DNA of 64,000 nucleotides from Methanohalophilus profundi (GCF_004137855.1 NZ_QBKB01000002.1:941518-1005517), one strand, 5' to 3'. Counted from the stretch's first letter, positions 47,914 through 57,108 are shown. The notes: a model not told the origin generated them from the letters alone. Made by a program: numbers and translations.

Positions 47914-47921
47914 ACGAATTG

Positions 47922-47946
47922 ATATGCAGGTTTTTTACCTGCATAT
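47922..47946 (+). terminator. Hairpin terminator after the large surface protein gene
   Basis: ATATGCAGGT and ACCTGCATAT form a perfect ten-base stem around a TTTTT loop, nine bases after the stop codon. It is followed by TCTTTCC. Confidence 0.65.
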
Positions 47947-48019
47947 TCTTTCCGGAAAAATCCAAAACCTTTTAATAGTAACATTATAATCTAATTGCAG
48001 GAACATTCAGAGGATAATC

Positions 48020-48277
48020 ATGCTTACAAGTGTAATTTCAACAACCAGTGCAATATCTTCCGCAGCAGGTGCCATTTCAATGACCACGGGCATCGGATTG
48101 CCGGAATACGGCGTACTGGCTGTAATCGGCCTTATTCTATTATTGTCAGCCAAAGAGATACTTTCTGCGTCCAGTAAATGGAACAGGACACTCAACACGT
48201 CCCTCAATATGGGAATAATGCCTCTACTCGTTGCCTTTGTCGCCATAGTTGTGTTCAAGGTAGCAGAGATTGTGTGA
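48020..48277 (+). CDS. Small two-helix membrane protein
   Basis: The protein has 85 residues. A Ser/Ala-rich start (MLTSVISTTSAISSAAGAIS) leads to a helix at about 27-46 (LPEYGVLAVIGLILLLSAKE) and a second at about 65-84 (MPLLVAFVAIVVFKVAEIV). No family recognised beyond similar short methanogen proteins. Its position just after the S-layer-type gene, separated by the terminator, does not suggest an operon. Function unknown. Confidence 0.6.
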   Translation: MLTSVISTTSAISSAAGAISMTTGIGLPEYGVLAVIGLILLLSAKEILSASSKWNRTLNTSLNMGIMPLLVAFVAIVVFKVAEIV

Positions 48278-48381
48278 ATTTCCTTTACAATTCTTTTTTC
48301 CACATATTTTTTACTTATTTTGAATTATTCTGAGCTGGATTTAAAATGCAGTTTATCCCATAAACAGCTGATCGTTAGCTA

Positions 48382-49218
48382 TCAGAATAGACCCAATCCG
48401 GGACCCAGGTGAGGGAATACCCCAAAAAGGAATACATTAACAAATCCGTGGGTTAAAGAAACAAAAGAGATACTTTTCGTTCTGAGGAACATATAACCCA
48501 GAATCAGTCCTGCAAATGCCGTCATAAGCACTTCTAAAGGGGCACCATAGCCCGAGTGCATAACACCGAACAAAAGACTGGCCATAATTAGCCCCGGCCA
48601 GACGCCAAAGGTATCTGCAAGCCTGGTCTGGAGGATGTACCTGAAAATCAACTCCTCAACAAAACCCACAAAAAACACCATTACCAGGGAAATCTTGAGC
48701 AAACTGATAAATGACAGATCCGGGATCAGGTAATTACTCGCCAGGATTGCATACTCTCCCTGGGCAATCAGAATCGCCACAAGAATTGCCAGAAAGATAT
48801 AAACCAGCCACATCCTGTTTACATCCTTAAAACCTCTTAAAGAAAGCGTGATATCCTGTTCTTTTGCAACCAGATAAACAGGAATTATAAGCGGGGCATA
48901 AATGAATACAAAGACGTACAGGGTCGTATCGAAAAAGATTGGCATGGAGATATTTACCAGGCGCAACAGAGGCAGCAACATCAGGGCCTGGAAAGCCATC
49001 GTGATCTCTTTTTTGCTAAAATAGATGGATGCCAGGGGCAGGCCGAGAAGTAAAGCCACATGGATACAGATGGAAAGATAATCCATTTCGGCAAAAAGTA
49101 ACAGTTCTGCCAGCATTATGAGCAGTACAGGTACCAGTATTACAGCTGAGTTGCGGTTAAACTGTACATCTGAAAGGTCCGGGAAAGCCCCATTTTTAAA
49201 AGGGTGAGATTCAATCAT
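48382..49218 (-). CDS. CPBP family intramembrane metalloprotease
   Basis: The 278-residue protein has eight or so membrane helices and the three CPBP/Abi motifs in the C-terminal half: EELIFRYILQ (EExxxR), FGVMHSGYG (FxxxH) and THGFVNVF (HxxxN). Zinc-dependent prenyl-protein-type or other intramembrane cleavage is inferred. The start overlaps the DUF1616 gene by eight bases, so the two form an operon and may act together at the membrane. Confidence 0.88.
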   Translation of the reverse strand: MIESHPFKNGAFPDLSDVQFNRNSAVILVPVLLIMLAELLLFAEMDYLSICIHVALLLGLPLASIYFSKKEITMAFQALMLLPLLRLVNISMPIFFDTTLYVFVFIYAPLIIPVYLVAKEQDITLSLRGFKDVNRMWLVYIFLAILVAILIAQGEYAILASNYLIPDLSFISLLKISLVMVFFVGFVEELIFRYILQTRLADTFGVWPGLIMASLLFGVMHSGYGAPLEVLMTAFAGLILGYMFLRTKSISFVSLTHGFVNVFLFGVFPHLGPGLGLF

Positions 49219-50095
49219 TTACATCCTCCGATACATTGATCCAGAGATGCAGGTCCCTGTAGGATTCTGTGTAATTACCATTCTTGTAGAGCAAAAACTG
49301 CAATTTCATGTCCGTGCCGTTAAACGGCGGCGCTACCGTGACAGGTTGCTCCCAGGTCTGGTTATGCTCAAGATTTACTTCATTTATGGTTTGCAGGGAT
49401 TGATTCTCCAATTGTATGTCAATAGTATAATTGACATCCTCATATTCATGATTTACCACACCGAGAATTACCTTTCCACTGTCTCCGAGAGTATAGTTGA
49501 CCGGGTAATCATCCGCCATTCCTCCTGAGCCCAGGATATAGAATTCGGTGAACTGTTCGCCCTGTTTCGGAGTCACTACCACATAGATCAGGGTCACTAC
49601 CGAGGCCAGAATCGAAATTACCAGAATTATTGTTAGTGCCTTATCCAGCCTGGACTGGGATTCGGAGTGAAATTCGTCCTGCAGGGAGTCGTAGGTTTGC
49701 CTGAAGGGGACATGAAATGCTTCTTCTTCAGAAAGATTGGATCGGCGTACCACGGCTATGATACACATACCGATTGTGAAGATGGATAATGAGATCAGTA
49801 TAGGCAACAGACGGATACCCCAGGGTGTGTAGTTCAATCCCAGGCCAATCAGAGGCACCACTGCAATACTCAGACCAAAACTCAAAGCCACACGTTCAAT
49901 GCCATCCAGGTCATCGTTTTTGGGAAACAGGGCGGCAATCAGAGCATAACCCGGCAGGAACAATACCATGGGCAGGCCCAAAACGGTACGTATGGCCGAA
50001 TCACTGAGTTGGGGAATGAGAATAAATACTGCCGTCAGGAGCACCAGGCCTACGACAATTTGTATGTCAACAGGTATTTTTCTTATATCCGCCAA
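49211..50095 (-). CDS. DUF1616 family membrane protein
   Basis: The 294-residue protein starts MADIRKIPVDIQIVVGLVLL and has four N-terminal helices, with the DUF1616 stretch VLGLPMVLFLPGYALIAALF. After a charged linker there is a fifth helix (about 150-175) and an extracellular beta domain (about 180-294: NYTLGDSGKVILGVVNHEYE) with several sequons. DUF1616 proteins are common in methanogens near surface glycan genes, with unknown function. Confidence 0.85.
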   Translation of the reverse strand: MADIRKIPVDIQIVVGLVLLTAVFILIPQLSDSAIRTVLGLPMVLFLPGYALIAALFPKNDDLDGIERVALSFGLSIAVVPLIGLGLNYTPWGIRLLPILISLSIFTIGMCIIAVVRRSNLSEEEAFHVPFRQTYDSLQDEFHSESQSRLDKALTIILVISILASVVTLIYVVVTPKQGEQFTEFYILGSGGMADDYPVNYTLGDSGKVILGVVNHEYEDVNYTIDIQLENQSLQTINEVNLEHNQTWEQPVTVAPPFNGTDMKLQFLLYKNGNYTESYRDLHLWINVSEDVND

Positions 50096-50294
50096 TATGT
50101 ACCCTCAAATTGATTGCAGAATCAAATGTTACAATGCTTAAATATTATTCGGTCAGCAGATATATAATTAACATTGTACCCGGGAAACGAATTTTCAATA
50201 CAGTGAGAGAGGGATACAAGTCCTATAAAATTACAAATTGAAAATCAGACAATAACCGTAATCTTTAACACATCTATTGATCATTCCGCAACCA

Positions 50295-50819
50295 ATGTTT
50301 GTGTTTGGCCATGTGGGATTAACTATACTTGCCTTCTATCTGGCAGAGCGATGGTTGCCCAGGTTGCAGGGCAAAGTCAATTATGGATTTGTGGCGATCG
50401 GAGCACTGCTGCCAGACCTAATCGACAAGCCGCTGGGCCGGTTTTTACTGGCGGATAGCCTGGCAAGCGGCAGGATTTTTGCCCATACCCTGATCTTCTG
50501 GATACTGGTTGGCCTCATCATTGTTTTGATATGGCAGAAATGGCGAGCAGATTTCTTATTGATACTGCCCGGTGCAGCAGTTTTACATTTACTGGAAGAT
50601 TCGATGTGGCAGACTCCCGAAGTGTTGTTCTGGCCGTTTCTGGGTTGGAGTTTCCAGGCTGATGAGATGGCAGGCGGTTTTCTGGATTACCTGCTACATG
50701 TGTTCTCCAATTGCTATGACCCGGCCATATCGATGGTTTTTGTATCGGAAATTTTCGGGATCATGATATGTATGGTGGGTGCTGTGCGATGGTACAGGGC
50801 AAATAGGATTTGGCATTGA
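50295..50819 (+). CDS. Membrane-bound metal-dependent hydrolase, DUF457/YdjM-like
   Basis: The protein of 174 residues starts MFVFGHVGLTILAFYLAERW; the longer frame from 50277 adds six unlikely residues. GHVGLT, LLPDLIDKPLG and RIFAHTLIFW carry the histidines and aspartates typical of the YdjM/DUF457 group, and AVLHLLEDSMW adds another HxxxD. Four to five membrane helices are predicted by eye. The chemistry is unknown. It faces the AAA ATPase gene, with only three bases between the stop codons. Confidence 0.75.
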   Translation: MFVFGHVGLTILAFYLAERWLPRLQGKVNYGFVAIGALLPDLIDKPLGRFLLADSLASGRIFAHTLIFWILVGLIIVLIWQKWRADFLLILPGAAVLHLLEDSMWQTPEVLFWPFLGWSFQADEMAGGFLDYLLHVFSNCYDPAISMVFVSEIFGIMICMVGAVRWYRANRIWH

Positions 50820-50822
50820 AGG

Positions 50823-52169
50823 TCAAATGTGTTTAGAAGAATCCATTTCAAGTAACCAGTACCACAGAGGGACATAATTAATTATTTTGCCATTTACATC
50901 TTCACTATCAAAAAGATCAGCCGTTATTATAGTTCCTTCCTGAAAACCAAAATGGTCCATTGCCGAAAGTAATCCCTGAATTTCCCTCTGCTTTGTATCA
51001 GAATCAGAAATGTCGATACTTACCTGGATCAAACTTGTGGGGTGTAACCCCCGTTTTGTGATAAAATCTACTTCCAATCCTTTTTGATCCTGCCAATAAT
51101 AGATGTCCTCGCCACTTCTCAAAAGTTGAATGAAAACTATATTTTCATACAGCCTGCCAAGATCATCGGAGAATCGGAATGAAACTGCATTTAGCAAGCC
51201 CGGATCTATGCAGTATATTTTCTTAGGCTTGTTTATCTGCTTTTTGAGGGATGCGTCATAATGATTGATAGTAAACAACAGGAAAGCGTCCTCAAGATAG
51301 GAGATGTAGGTGATCAGGGCATCGGTACTCAGGGAGGTATAACTGGCAAACAATTTACGCAGCGAGTTATAGGTATGGGGTTTGGCGATATTTGATATGC
51401 AAAAAAGTGCAAGTTCGTTGAATATGCGGGTATTACGAATCCTGTGTCTGCCAATGATATCCCGGTAGATGATATCGTCAAAATAGGATTGTAACAATTC
51501 TTTATGGTCGATTGAGGGATAGAATATAACTTCCGGAAAACCGCCTTTATTTACATATTCATTAAATTTAGTTTTTATTTCGATTTTCTTTTTTGAGAAC
51601 GGCAATGTCTCGATATCAAAATCTATTTTCTGGCTGCGAAGATATTCAGCGAAACTGAAGGGAAACATCCGGGTGGTCAGATGTCTGCCTGTCAGGCGAA
51701 ATGAGACATCCTTTGCAAGCAGGGATGCACTGGAGGCACTTATTATGAGTTTGACATTTTGCTGCCTATCATAAACTCCCTTCATCCATCTAACCCATCC
51801 CGGAAAGTTCTGGACCTCATCAAGAAACAGGTACAATACATCTTCTTCAGAAGCCGGGAAAAGTTCCCTGAAAGTGTCTATCAATAATGCCAACTCGTCT
51901 CCTTTAAGAGGCTGGAGTCTGTCATCATCAAGGTTGAAATAGAGAATACTGGTTTTGGGTACCCCTCGTCCAAGCAATTCGGAGATTAACTGGTACATAT
52001 AGTAGGTCTTGCCGCAGCGGCGAACACCTATAATATCATTGATATGGGGTGCATCTATGTTAGTTTTGCATCCTCTCTGCTGCAACGGCGGAAGCTCGCT
52101 TTCCTGCCATTCGACAATTGCCTTTTTGAGTTTGACCCGTGTATCCATTATATGTGAATTGACCTGCAT
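50823..52169 (-). CDS. AAA+ ATPase with DUF4143 C-terminal domain
   Basis: The 448-residue protein has an N-terminal P-loop ATPase: GVRRCGKTYYMYQLISELL (Walker A, about residues 48-66) and LYLFLDEVQNFPGWVRWMKG (Walker B and sensor). The C-terminal part is the DUF4143 nuclease-like domain, with ENIVFIQLLRSGEDIYYWQD followed by EVDFITKRGLHPTSLIQV (PD-(D/E)xK-like). These ATPases are widespread in archaeal accessory DNA; their function is unclear. The promoter region includes three TGTCGA/TTTGTCG-like words (52160-52225). Confidence 0.88.
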   Translation of the reverse strand: MQVNSHIMDTRVKLKKAIVEWQESELPPLQQRGCKTNIDAPHINDIIGVRRCGKTYYMYQLISELLGRGVPKTSILYFNLDDDRLQPLKGDELALLIDTFRELFPASEEDVLYLFLDEVQNFPGWVRWMKGVYDRQQNVKLIISASSASLLAKDVSFRLTGRHLTTRMFPFSFAEYLRSQKIDFDIETLPFSKKKIEIKTKFNEYVNKGGFPEVIFYPSIDHKELLQSYFDDIIYRDIIGRHRIRNTRIFNELALFCISNIAKPHTYNSLRKLFASYTSLSTDALITYISYLEDAFLLFTINHYDASLKKQINKPKKIYCIDPGLLNAVSFRFSDDLGRLYENIVFIQLLRSGEDIYYWQDQKGLEVDFITKRGLHPTSLIQVSIDISDSDTKQREIQGLLSAMDHFGFQEGTIITADLFDSEDVNGKIINYVPLWYWLLEMDSSKHI

Positions 52170-52262
52170 ATATTATAATTTTGTCGACTGTATTCGACAA
52201 ATTTAGAGGAATTTGTCGTATATAAACGATAAATTTCCAGAACATGTTTATAATGGGCTAAA

Positions 52263-53678
52263 TCAGATCTGCATGTCTTCCAGTGTAATAAGCATAAAAT
52301 CGTGTTCTTCTGCAAACTTCCGGCCCTGTTCTGTGAATCCGGATTTGGAAACAACCATGAAGTATTCCGATCTCTCCCTGTTATACCAGTCGACAAGCCA
52401 GGATTTGTCGATCAGGGATTGCAGGACACCGGCATCTACCAGCCGGTTTTGCCATTTACATTCGCAGAACAGAATTTGCCGGGTGTTCTCATTCAAAGCC
52501 ACAAGATCTATCTCATAGGTGTTTTTGCCTCTGGATTTCTGGTAACGTCCCCACTGTTTGCCAATCTTACTGAATTTGAAGTTGAGTTTGTCCTGTTTAT
52601 TCAATTTGATCAGGAATTGTTTGGTTATGTCCTCGAAAGTATGTCCAGCAAACCTGTTGAGTTCAGAGAGAATATGGTCTGCAACAGCGGACGTATTGCC
52701 GATTTCAATTTCAGAGAGGTTGGGATAGACAAACCTGAACCAGAACCGGAAAAAGTTGTCTTTCATCCGATACAGGGTCTTTTTGGATTTGCGGGATTCA
52801 GTTACAGGTATTTCCTTTTTGACAAGATCCAGGTCATTGATCAAAACACTGAGATAATAATCGATAGAAGTGTTTTTAATCCCCGAACTACTGGCAATCT
52901 CAGACGACTTTGTCATTCCCTGTGCAATGTTTTTCAGTATGGAAAAATAGGTATTGCTATCTGAGATTTCGGTTTTCAACAGAATTTCCGGCTCATTGTA
53001 CAGAATACTCGTCTTGTCCAGTATGCGGTTGATGTCCTGAACAATATCTCCAGACTCCACCTCTTCCAGATATTTGGGAGTGCCTCCATAGATTGCATAT
53101 ATGTTGACTCTGGATTCGATATCAAAATCTGGAAACCATTCGTCAAGAGCAAAGAAATCCAGTGCCTCAAACATCAATTGACCGGTCCTGCGTCCATAAA
53201 GGGGGGAGGCATGATCGAAGATGCTGTGCATCATACCTATGGATGAGCCGCAGACCAGCAGGAACATTTGTGAATCCGACCCGTATTCATCGATGTATCT
53301 TTGCATTTTAGAGAAGATGTCCTTGTTAATACCCAGAAAACGCTGGAATTCATCAAACACCAGTATTATCCTGTGTTGGCGGGAATACTGGAACAATTGT
53401 TCAAAAATATCTTCCCAGTGGGGTGTTCCAAAAAAACTGAGCCCGAAATTTTGATGCAGGTTCATTGCGATTTCAAGCCGGGCCTGTGAGTCGTTCAATT
53501 CGGGAATAAGCAGGAAACTGGAATTAGGCTTGTTTTCCAAGAATTCTCGAATCAGACGGGTTTTACCAAGTCTTCTGCGCCCTATTATTGAAATGAAGCG
53601 AAAATCTGCCTTTGCATATTCGGCTTCCAGGTACTCCAGTTCTGCCTGCCTGTTGATGAACTCACTTTTTATTGCCAC
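52263..53678 (-). CDS. Archaeal AAA ATPase with C-terminal PD-(D/E)xK nuclease-like domain
   Basis: I place the start at GTG 53678 (VAIKSEFINRQAELEYLEAE), about 20 bases after a TATATATT box. The longer frame from 53753 would add a hydrophobic stretch that looks like translated promoter. Walker A is IIGRRRLGKTRLIREF and Walker B is ILVFDEFQRFLG. A winged helix follows (about residues 220-320). The C-terminal nuclease-like motif is YEIDLVALNENTRQILFCEC with K following. The end reads SGFTEQGRKFAEEHDFMLIT, and relics of this end recur three times downstream. Confidence 0.87.
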   Translation of the reverse strand: MAIKSEFINRQAELEYLEAEYAKADFRFISIIGRRRLGKTRLIREFLENKPNSSFLLIPELNDSQARLEIAMNLHQNFGLSFFGTPHWEDIFEQLFQYSRQHRIILVFDEFQRFLGINKDIFSKMQRYIDEYGSDSQMFLLVCGSSIGMMHSIFDHASPLYGRRTGQLMFEALDFFALDEWFPDFDIESRVNIYAIYGGTPKYLEEVESGDIVQDINRILDKTSILYNEPEILLKTEISDSNTYFSILKNIAQGMTKSSEIASSSGIKNTSIDYYLSVLINDLDLVKKEIPVTESRKSKKTLYRMKDNFFRFWFRFVYPNLSEIEIGNTSAVADHILSELNRFAGHTFEDITKQFLIKLNKQDKLNFKFSKIGKQWGRYQKSRGKNTYEIDLVALNENTRQILFCECKWQNRLVDAGVLQSLIDKSWLVDWYNRERSEYFMVVSKSGFTEQGRKFAEEHDFMLITLEDMQI

Positions 53679-53788
53679 AACAATTATTGTGCAGACAATA
53701 ATATATAAAATCAATCCTTTTAGCATATTAGCCAGAAATTTCCTTCCAGACAAAGACTATTTGGGCAATCCAGAAGATATGAATCAAT

Positions 53789-53977
53789 ATGTTACCGGAC
53801 AGTTGCAGCTTCTGCCAGGGTAGATTGGTTTAGAAAAACACCGAGGTGGAAGTCAAAAAAGCAGATAGCGAAAGTGTTTCTTTGAGAGTACCTGCCTATG
53901 TGTGTGATACCTGCGGGGAGGTTTATTATACGCCGGAGGTTTCCAGGAAACTGGATCGGATTGCTTATAGTAGGTAA
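53789..53977 (+). pseudogene. YgiT-type zinc-finger antitoxin with in-frame TAG
   Basis: The frame from ATG 53789 reads MLPDSCSFCQGRLV, then TAG at 53831-53833, then KNTEVEVKKADSESVSLRVP and AYVCDTCGEVYYTPEVSRKL to TAA at 53977. CxxC...CxxC is complete, and the length and order are those of YgiT/MqsA-type antitoxin zinc domains. Without the TAG it would be a normal 62-residue protein. Pyrrolysine or readthrough are alternatives to decay. The usual toxin partner would be just beside it and is not recognised. Confidence 0.65.
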
Positions 53978-54224
53978 GCGGCGATTATCATTATACTGAC
54001 AAGATATAGATAGATATCATGTCCATTTTCATTCACGCAATATAAATAACGTGTGAACAAATATACCCATAATGCTTAATTTAACTGAATTGAAGAGAAC
54101 GTTTGTTTTACAATCCAGTATTGCTGTGATATCGTACAGAGAATGAAAAGCTATCTGAATATGTACTGTCCGGACAAACAGCATCTGTATTGTGTGGAAG
54201 CAGAAAATAATTGCGAGGATATAC

Positions 54225-54563
54225 GTGCCACAAATGGACCTCTATACTTTCATAGAATGTTTAGCAAACATTGACAAATCCCAACTGCATTATACTGCTC
54301 ATTTCATTAAACGGTGGGAAGCACGATTAAGTTATTATTTTAGTGAAATTGACGATATATATGATGTTATAGCAAATCAGACACCGGTAGGCATCTTAAT
54401 CCAAGATGAGGGAAAATTTAAAGTACATTATACGATAGATATTGTATACGACTTAATCATTGTTTTATCCATTAAACGATTAAACCCATTTGAGATTTCA
54501 TTGGTTACTTCATACAAACAGCGTGCAAACAGAAGAGTGAGAGAAGATGAAAAAAGTGATTAA
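54225..54563 (+). CDS. DUF4258/RelE-like toxin candidate
   Basis: The protein is about 112 residues from GTG 54225 (VPQMDLYTFIECLANIDKSQ); GAGG at 54214-54217 precedes it at good distance. ATG at 54234 is an alternative. It contains LHYTAHFIKRWEARLSYYFS, then VGILIQDEGKFKVHYTIDIV and VYDLIIVLSIKRLNPFEISL, similar to DUF4258-type toxins with an H-x-R-type start. The next gene (DUF2283) overlaps it by 17 bases, a typical toxin-antitoxin overlap. The assignment is tentative. Confidence 0.65.
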   Translation: MPQMDLYTFIECLANIDKSQLHYTAHFIKRWEARLSYYFSEIDDIYDVIANQTPVGILIQDEGKFKVHYTIDIVYDLIIVLSIKRLNPFEISLVTSYKQRANRRVREDEKSD

Positions 54564-54933
54564 TATCAATAGTAAGAGCGACTACTGGGATTATGACTCA
54601 CTCAACGATAGTTTTTTTGCATTTTCAAAAGGAGTCCAATACAAGTCCTCTATAGAAATTGATGGTGTTTTACTGGATGTTGGAATGGACAATTCGATTG
54701 TCGGGATTGAAATACTTGATGCAGCCAAAAGATTTGGAATTTCCAAATATGACATGAAGAATCTTAAACATATCAAGGCAGATATCAAGGTTTCAGAAGA
54801 ATCTATCAATATTAAACTATTATTGGAAGTTTCTAAACGAAATCGTGAATTGCCATTAAAATTATCGATTACCGGGGCAAATGAGATGAAGTTGCCATCT
54901 ACAAGTTCTGGTACGATGGCTGTTGCTACCTGA
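54547..54933 (+). CDS. DUF2283 family protein
   Basis: The 128-residue protein has the DUF2283 pattern YDSLNDSFFAFSKGVQYKSS, then IEIDGVLLDVGMDNSIVGIE and ILDAAKRFGISKYDMKN. The second half is a helical region followed by a short tail. DUF2283 proteins are commonly paired with DUF4258 toxins, as here. The gene overlaps its neighbour by 17 bases and likely acts as the antitoxin. Function is inferred from the pairing. Confidence 0.75.
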   Translation: MKKVININSKSDYWDYDSLNDSFFAFSKGVQYKSSIEIDGVLLDVGMDNSIVGIEILDAAKRFGISKYDMKNLKHIKADIKVSEESINIKLLLEVSKRNRELPLKLSITGANEMKLPSTSSGTMAVAT

Positions 54934-54998
54934 AATCAGTTCAGATGTGTGGATATTTTTGTACCATGATAAGTTACTGCTGTGATATCTCACAAAGA

Positions 54999-55124
54999 GT
55001 CAACTACATCCTTACGACAAGGGCTTGGATGTCAATTAAGCATTCATCCGGGTGGCTGACAAGCACCTCTGATACTCCACGATATACCTGAAATACCGTG
55101 TTTTGTGTTCAATGTTATTGCACC
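54999..55124 (-). repeat. IS605-like right-end relic, copy A
   Basis: The stretch is shared with copies B (56173-56303) and C (62034-62092): it starts GTCAACTACAT, contains GATGTCAATTAAGCATTC and ends TGTTCAATGTTATTGCACC. On the minus strand A and B share an open frame (IEHKTR, FRYI, EYQRCLSAT, then NA and stop) with few substitutions, so the relic is the 3' end of a coding element plus its terminal hairpin. The attribution to an IS200/IS605 type is inferred. Confidence 0.6.
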
Positions 55125-55200
55125 ACCAGATGTGAATTGCTTTTTACAACTAAATTTTCATCCATTATTTGTCTAAAATTATGGCTAAAGGGGACAAAAC

Positions 55201-55737
55201 ATGAATGAAAATATAGATAAAGACAATTCATTGGCCGATTTGCTTGATGAGGATACTGCAGAGATCAAAGAAAGTATGGGCCCGAAACAAAGGCCGGATG
55301 AATATACTTTCCACATTGGCAAACTCGAACATACCATCGCTCAGTACTATTATAAGCAGGACCAGGATCTGACCGATAATGACGTTGAAATGAGATTGTT
55401 CAACATAATGTTTCACTTGGAGAATAAAATCAGTTATTTCTCCCATCCCCTTGAGTTATCGATTATCGCGACTATGACGGAAGTATTCAAAAAGAGACCC
55501 CTCACATTCAGTGAATTTGAATTTGTGCTGGATTATGTGATAAAAAGTGTAGAGAACAGGTCCTGGCTGCCTGGCAAGAGAGCCTATCTGAAATGGATCT
55601 GTTATTTCTTGAGAATGCTTGAGCCTGAAGATGAAGAGAGATATGTCAAATCCATAAAAAGGAAAGCCAAAAGAAAAGGAATGTCCCGCTCAGAGATCAA
55701 TTTCCTACTGCTTAGAAGTGGCGAGGCGCTGGACTGA
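55201..55737 (+). CDS. Hypothetical protein, 178 residues
   Basis: I do not recognise the family. The sequence starts MNENIDKDNSLADLLDEDTA and is highly charged. Three helical segments are predicted by eye: HIGKLEHTIAQYYYKQDQDL, then LFNIMFHLENKISYFSHPLE, then FEFVLDYVIKSVENRSWLPG. The C-terminus is strongly basic (SIKRKAKRKGMSRSEINFLL), as in nucleic-acid-binding proteins. No signal peptide or membrane helix is visible. The start has a weak ribosome site (AAAGGGGACAAAACATG). It stands between two IS-type relics. Confidence 0.7.
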   Translation: MNENIDKDNSLADLLDEDTAEIKESMGPKQRPDEYTFHIGKLEHTIAQYYYKQDQDLTDNDVEMRLFNIMFHLENKISYFSHPLELSIIATMTEVFKKRPLTFSEFEFVLDYVIKSVENRSWLPGKRAYLKWICYFLRMLEPEDEERYVKSIKRKAKRKGMSRSEINFLLLRSGEALD

Positions 55738-55972
55738 AAAAGAAGGGTATCTTGATTGGCATAATAAAAGTTGTATTTTTCTATCCAAAATCACATGGAG
55801 AATCCATTTCTTAATAATCGATAGAATAAGAATACATCATATATTATGTGCAATTATAAGGCATAATTAATTAAATATAAACACTAAAATTTACTTATAC
55901 TACTTGTACTCTAGCCATAAATAGTACAACGGGCGTAAACAAATATGGATAGAATAATAGGAGTTAGGACAC

Positions 55973-56206
55973 ATGAGCAAACACATTCACCAAGCGACGA
56001 CTATCCCCACAACAAAGGCAATAAGAGACAGACTGAAAAATTATGGTCATAAAGGAGAGACCTATAGTGATATTCTTACACGCATGATGGATTTGATTGA
56101 TAGGGAGGAATTCATGGACCGGATGTACAAGCGTCTGGAAGAAAAGGATCAATTTGTCTCAGTTGACGAAATGTCAACCACCCCTCCCTCGTGGCAAGGG
56201 ACTTGA
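55973..56206 (+). CDS. VapB/DUF7557-like antitoxin, C-terminus replaced by repeat
   Basis: The 77-residue protein begins MSKHIHQATTIPTTKAIRDR and contains LKNYGHKGETYSDILTRMMD, a ribbon-helix-helix-like pattern of archaeal antitoxins. The natural end is probably near SVDEM; the last residues (STTPPSWQGT) are translated from repeat copy B, which starts at 56173. The partner toxin gene is absent. TATA-like TTACTTATACTACTTG lies at about 55890-55905, and AGGAGTTAGGACAC is the ribosome site. Confidence 0.75.
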   Translation: MSKHIHQATTIPTTKAIRDRLKNYGHKGETYSDILTRMMDLIDREEFMDRMYKRLEEKDQFVSVDEMSTTPPSWQGT

Positions 56207-56303
56207 ATGTCAATTAAGCATTCGTCTGGGTGGCTGACAAGCACCTCTGATATTCCAGGATATACCTGAAATCCCGTGTTTTGTGTTCAATATTTATTGC
56301 ACC
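56173..56303 (-). repeat. IS605-like right-end relic, copy B
   Basis: It begins GTCAACCACCCCTCCCTCGT and shows a small hairpin (CCCTCGTGGCAAGGG). It then matches copy A through TGTCAATTAAGCATTC and the IEHKTR frame (minus strand) to TTGCACC. It cuts the antitoxin gene near its 3' end, which shows its mobility in the past. Confidence 0.65.
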
Positions 56304-56445
56304 TCAGCCCCCTATTATTTCCACAACATTTACACCCAAAACCCAAAAAATTAAAGGGAAATCTATTCACATATATTTAATTGAGGGTGGTTTACTATTT
56401 TTTCTTTAGACCACTCTTTCAAAATATAAAAGAGGATGAGTTAAA

Positions 56446-56781
56446 ATGAGTGAAACAAGTATCGGGCTTGAGGAAAATATAGCTGGTGTATTGACCTATC
56501 TCCTGGGTTTTATTACCGGCATAATTTTTCTTTTAATCGAGAAAGAGAACAAATCCGTGAGATTCAATGCAGCACAATCGATCGTTGTATTTGGGGGTCT
56601 TTCCATACTGAACACCATAGTGTCAATGCTCCCGGTTCTAGGAGGAGTGATATCTTCCCTGATAGGTTTGGTCAGTATAGTATTGTGGGGTTATCTGATG
56701 TACATGACCTATACCGGGAATTTAGTAAGACTACCTGTGGCTTGCGAGTATGCTGATAAAATTATTGCTAAAGATGTGTAA
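56446..56781 (+). CDS. DUF4870 family membrane protein
   Basis: The 111-residue protein has two long hydrophobic regions plus a third: LTYLLGFITGIIFLLIEKEN, then IVVFGGLSILNTIVSMLPVL and VSIVLWGYLMYMTYTGNLV. The stretch KSVRFNAAQSIV is the conserved DUF4870 (Tic20-like) loop. Length is typical. It has a TATA-like element at about 56370-56380 and AAAGAGGATG before the ATG. It is intact amid relics and its function is unknown. Confidence 0.85.
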   Translation: MSETSIGLEENIAGVLTYLLGFITGIIFLLIEKENKSVRFNAAQSIVVFGGLSILNTIVSMLPVLGGVISSLIGLVSIVLWGYLMYMTYTGNLVRLPVACEYADKIIAKDV

Positions 56782-56997
56782 GTGTTTCCGCATTTGGAAC
56801 ACTTCACTCGTTCCCTTTTATAATGAGCGCTGCACCCGCGGTCAGTGCTACAGCAAATATGGCAGTTAATCCGAATGCCTGTGGACTTGTGTCCGTTAGG
56901 AAAAGAGATGATACAGGAAGCATTTTGCATAAGGGGGGGGTTCACCATCAGTACCATTATCAAAATACGAAACACAATCATAATAAACATGTTCCGT

Positions 56998-57108
56998 AAA
57001 TTTGTTGATTGGGCCGTTTTTACTCCCCGGATGCGGGAAGTCACAGAGGAAGAAGGAGTGATTCTGATTGGTCTGGAAGATAAAGACTTACAGGAAAAGT
57101 TTCAATAA
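56998..57108 (+). pseudogene. Relic of ATPase C-terminus (copy 1)
   Basis: The plus strand reads KFVDWAVFTPRMREVTEEEG and VILIGLEDKDLQEKFQ to TAA at 57108. It resembles the end of the ATPase at 52263-53678 (SGFTEQGRKFAEEHDFMLIT). About 70 bases are nearly identical to relics at 58154-58294 and 61482-61568. Upstream sequence no longer matches. Confidence 0.65.
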
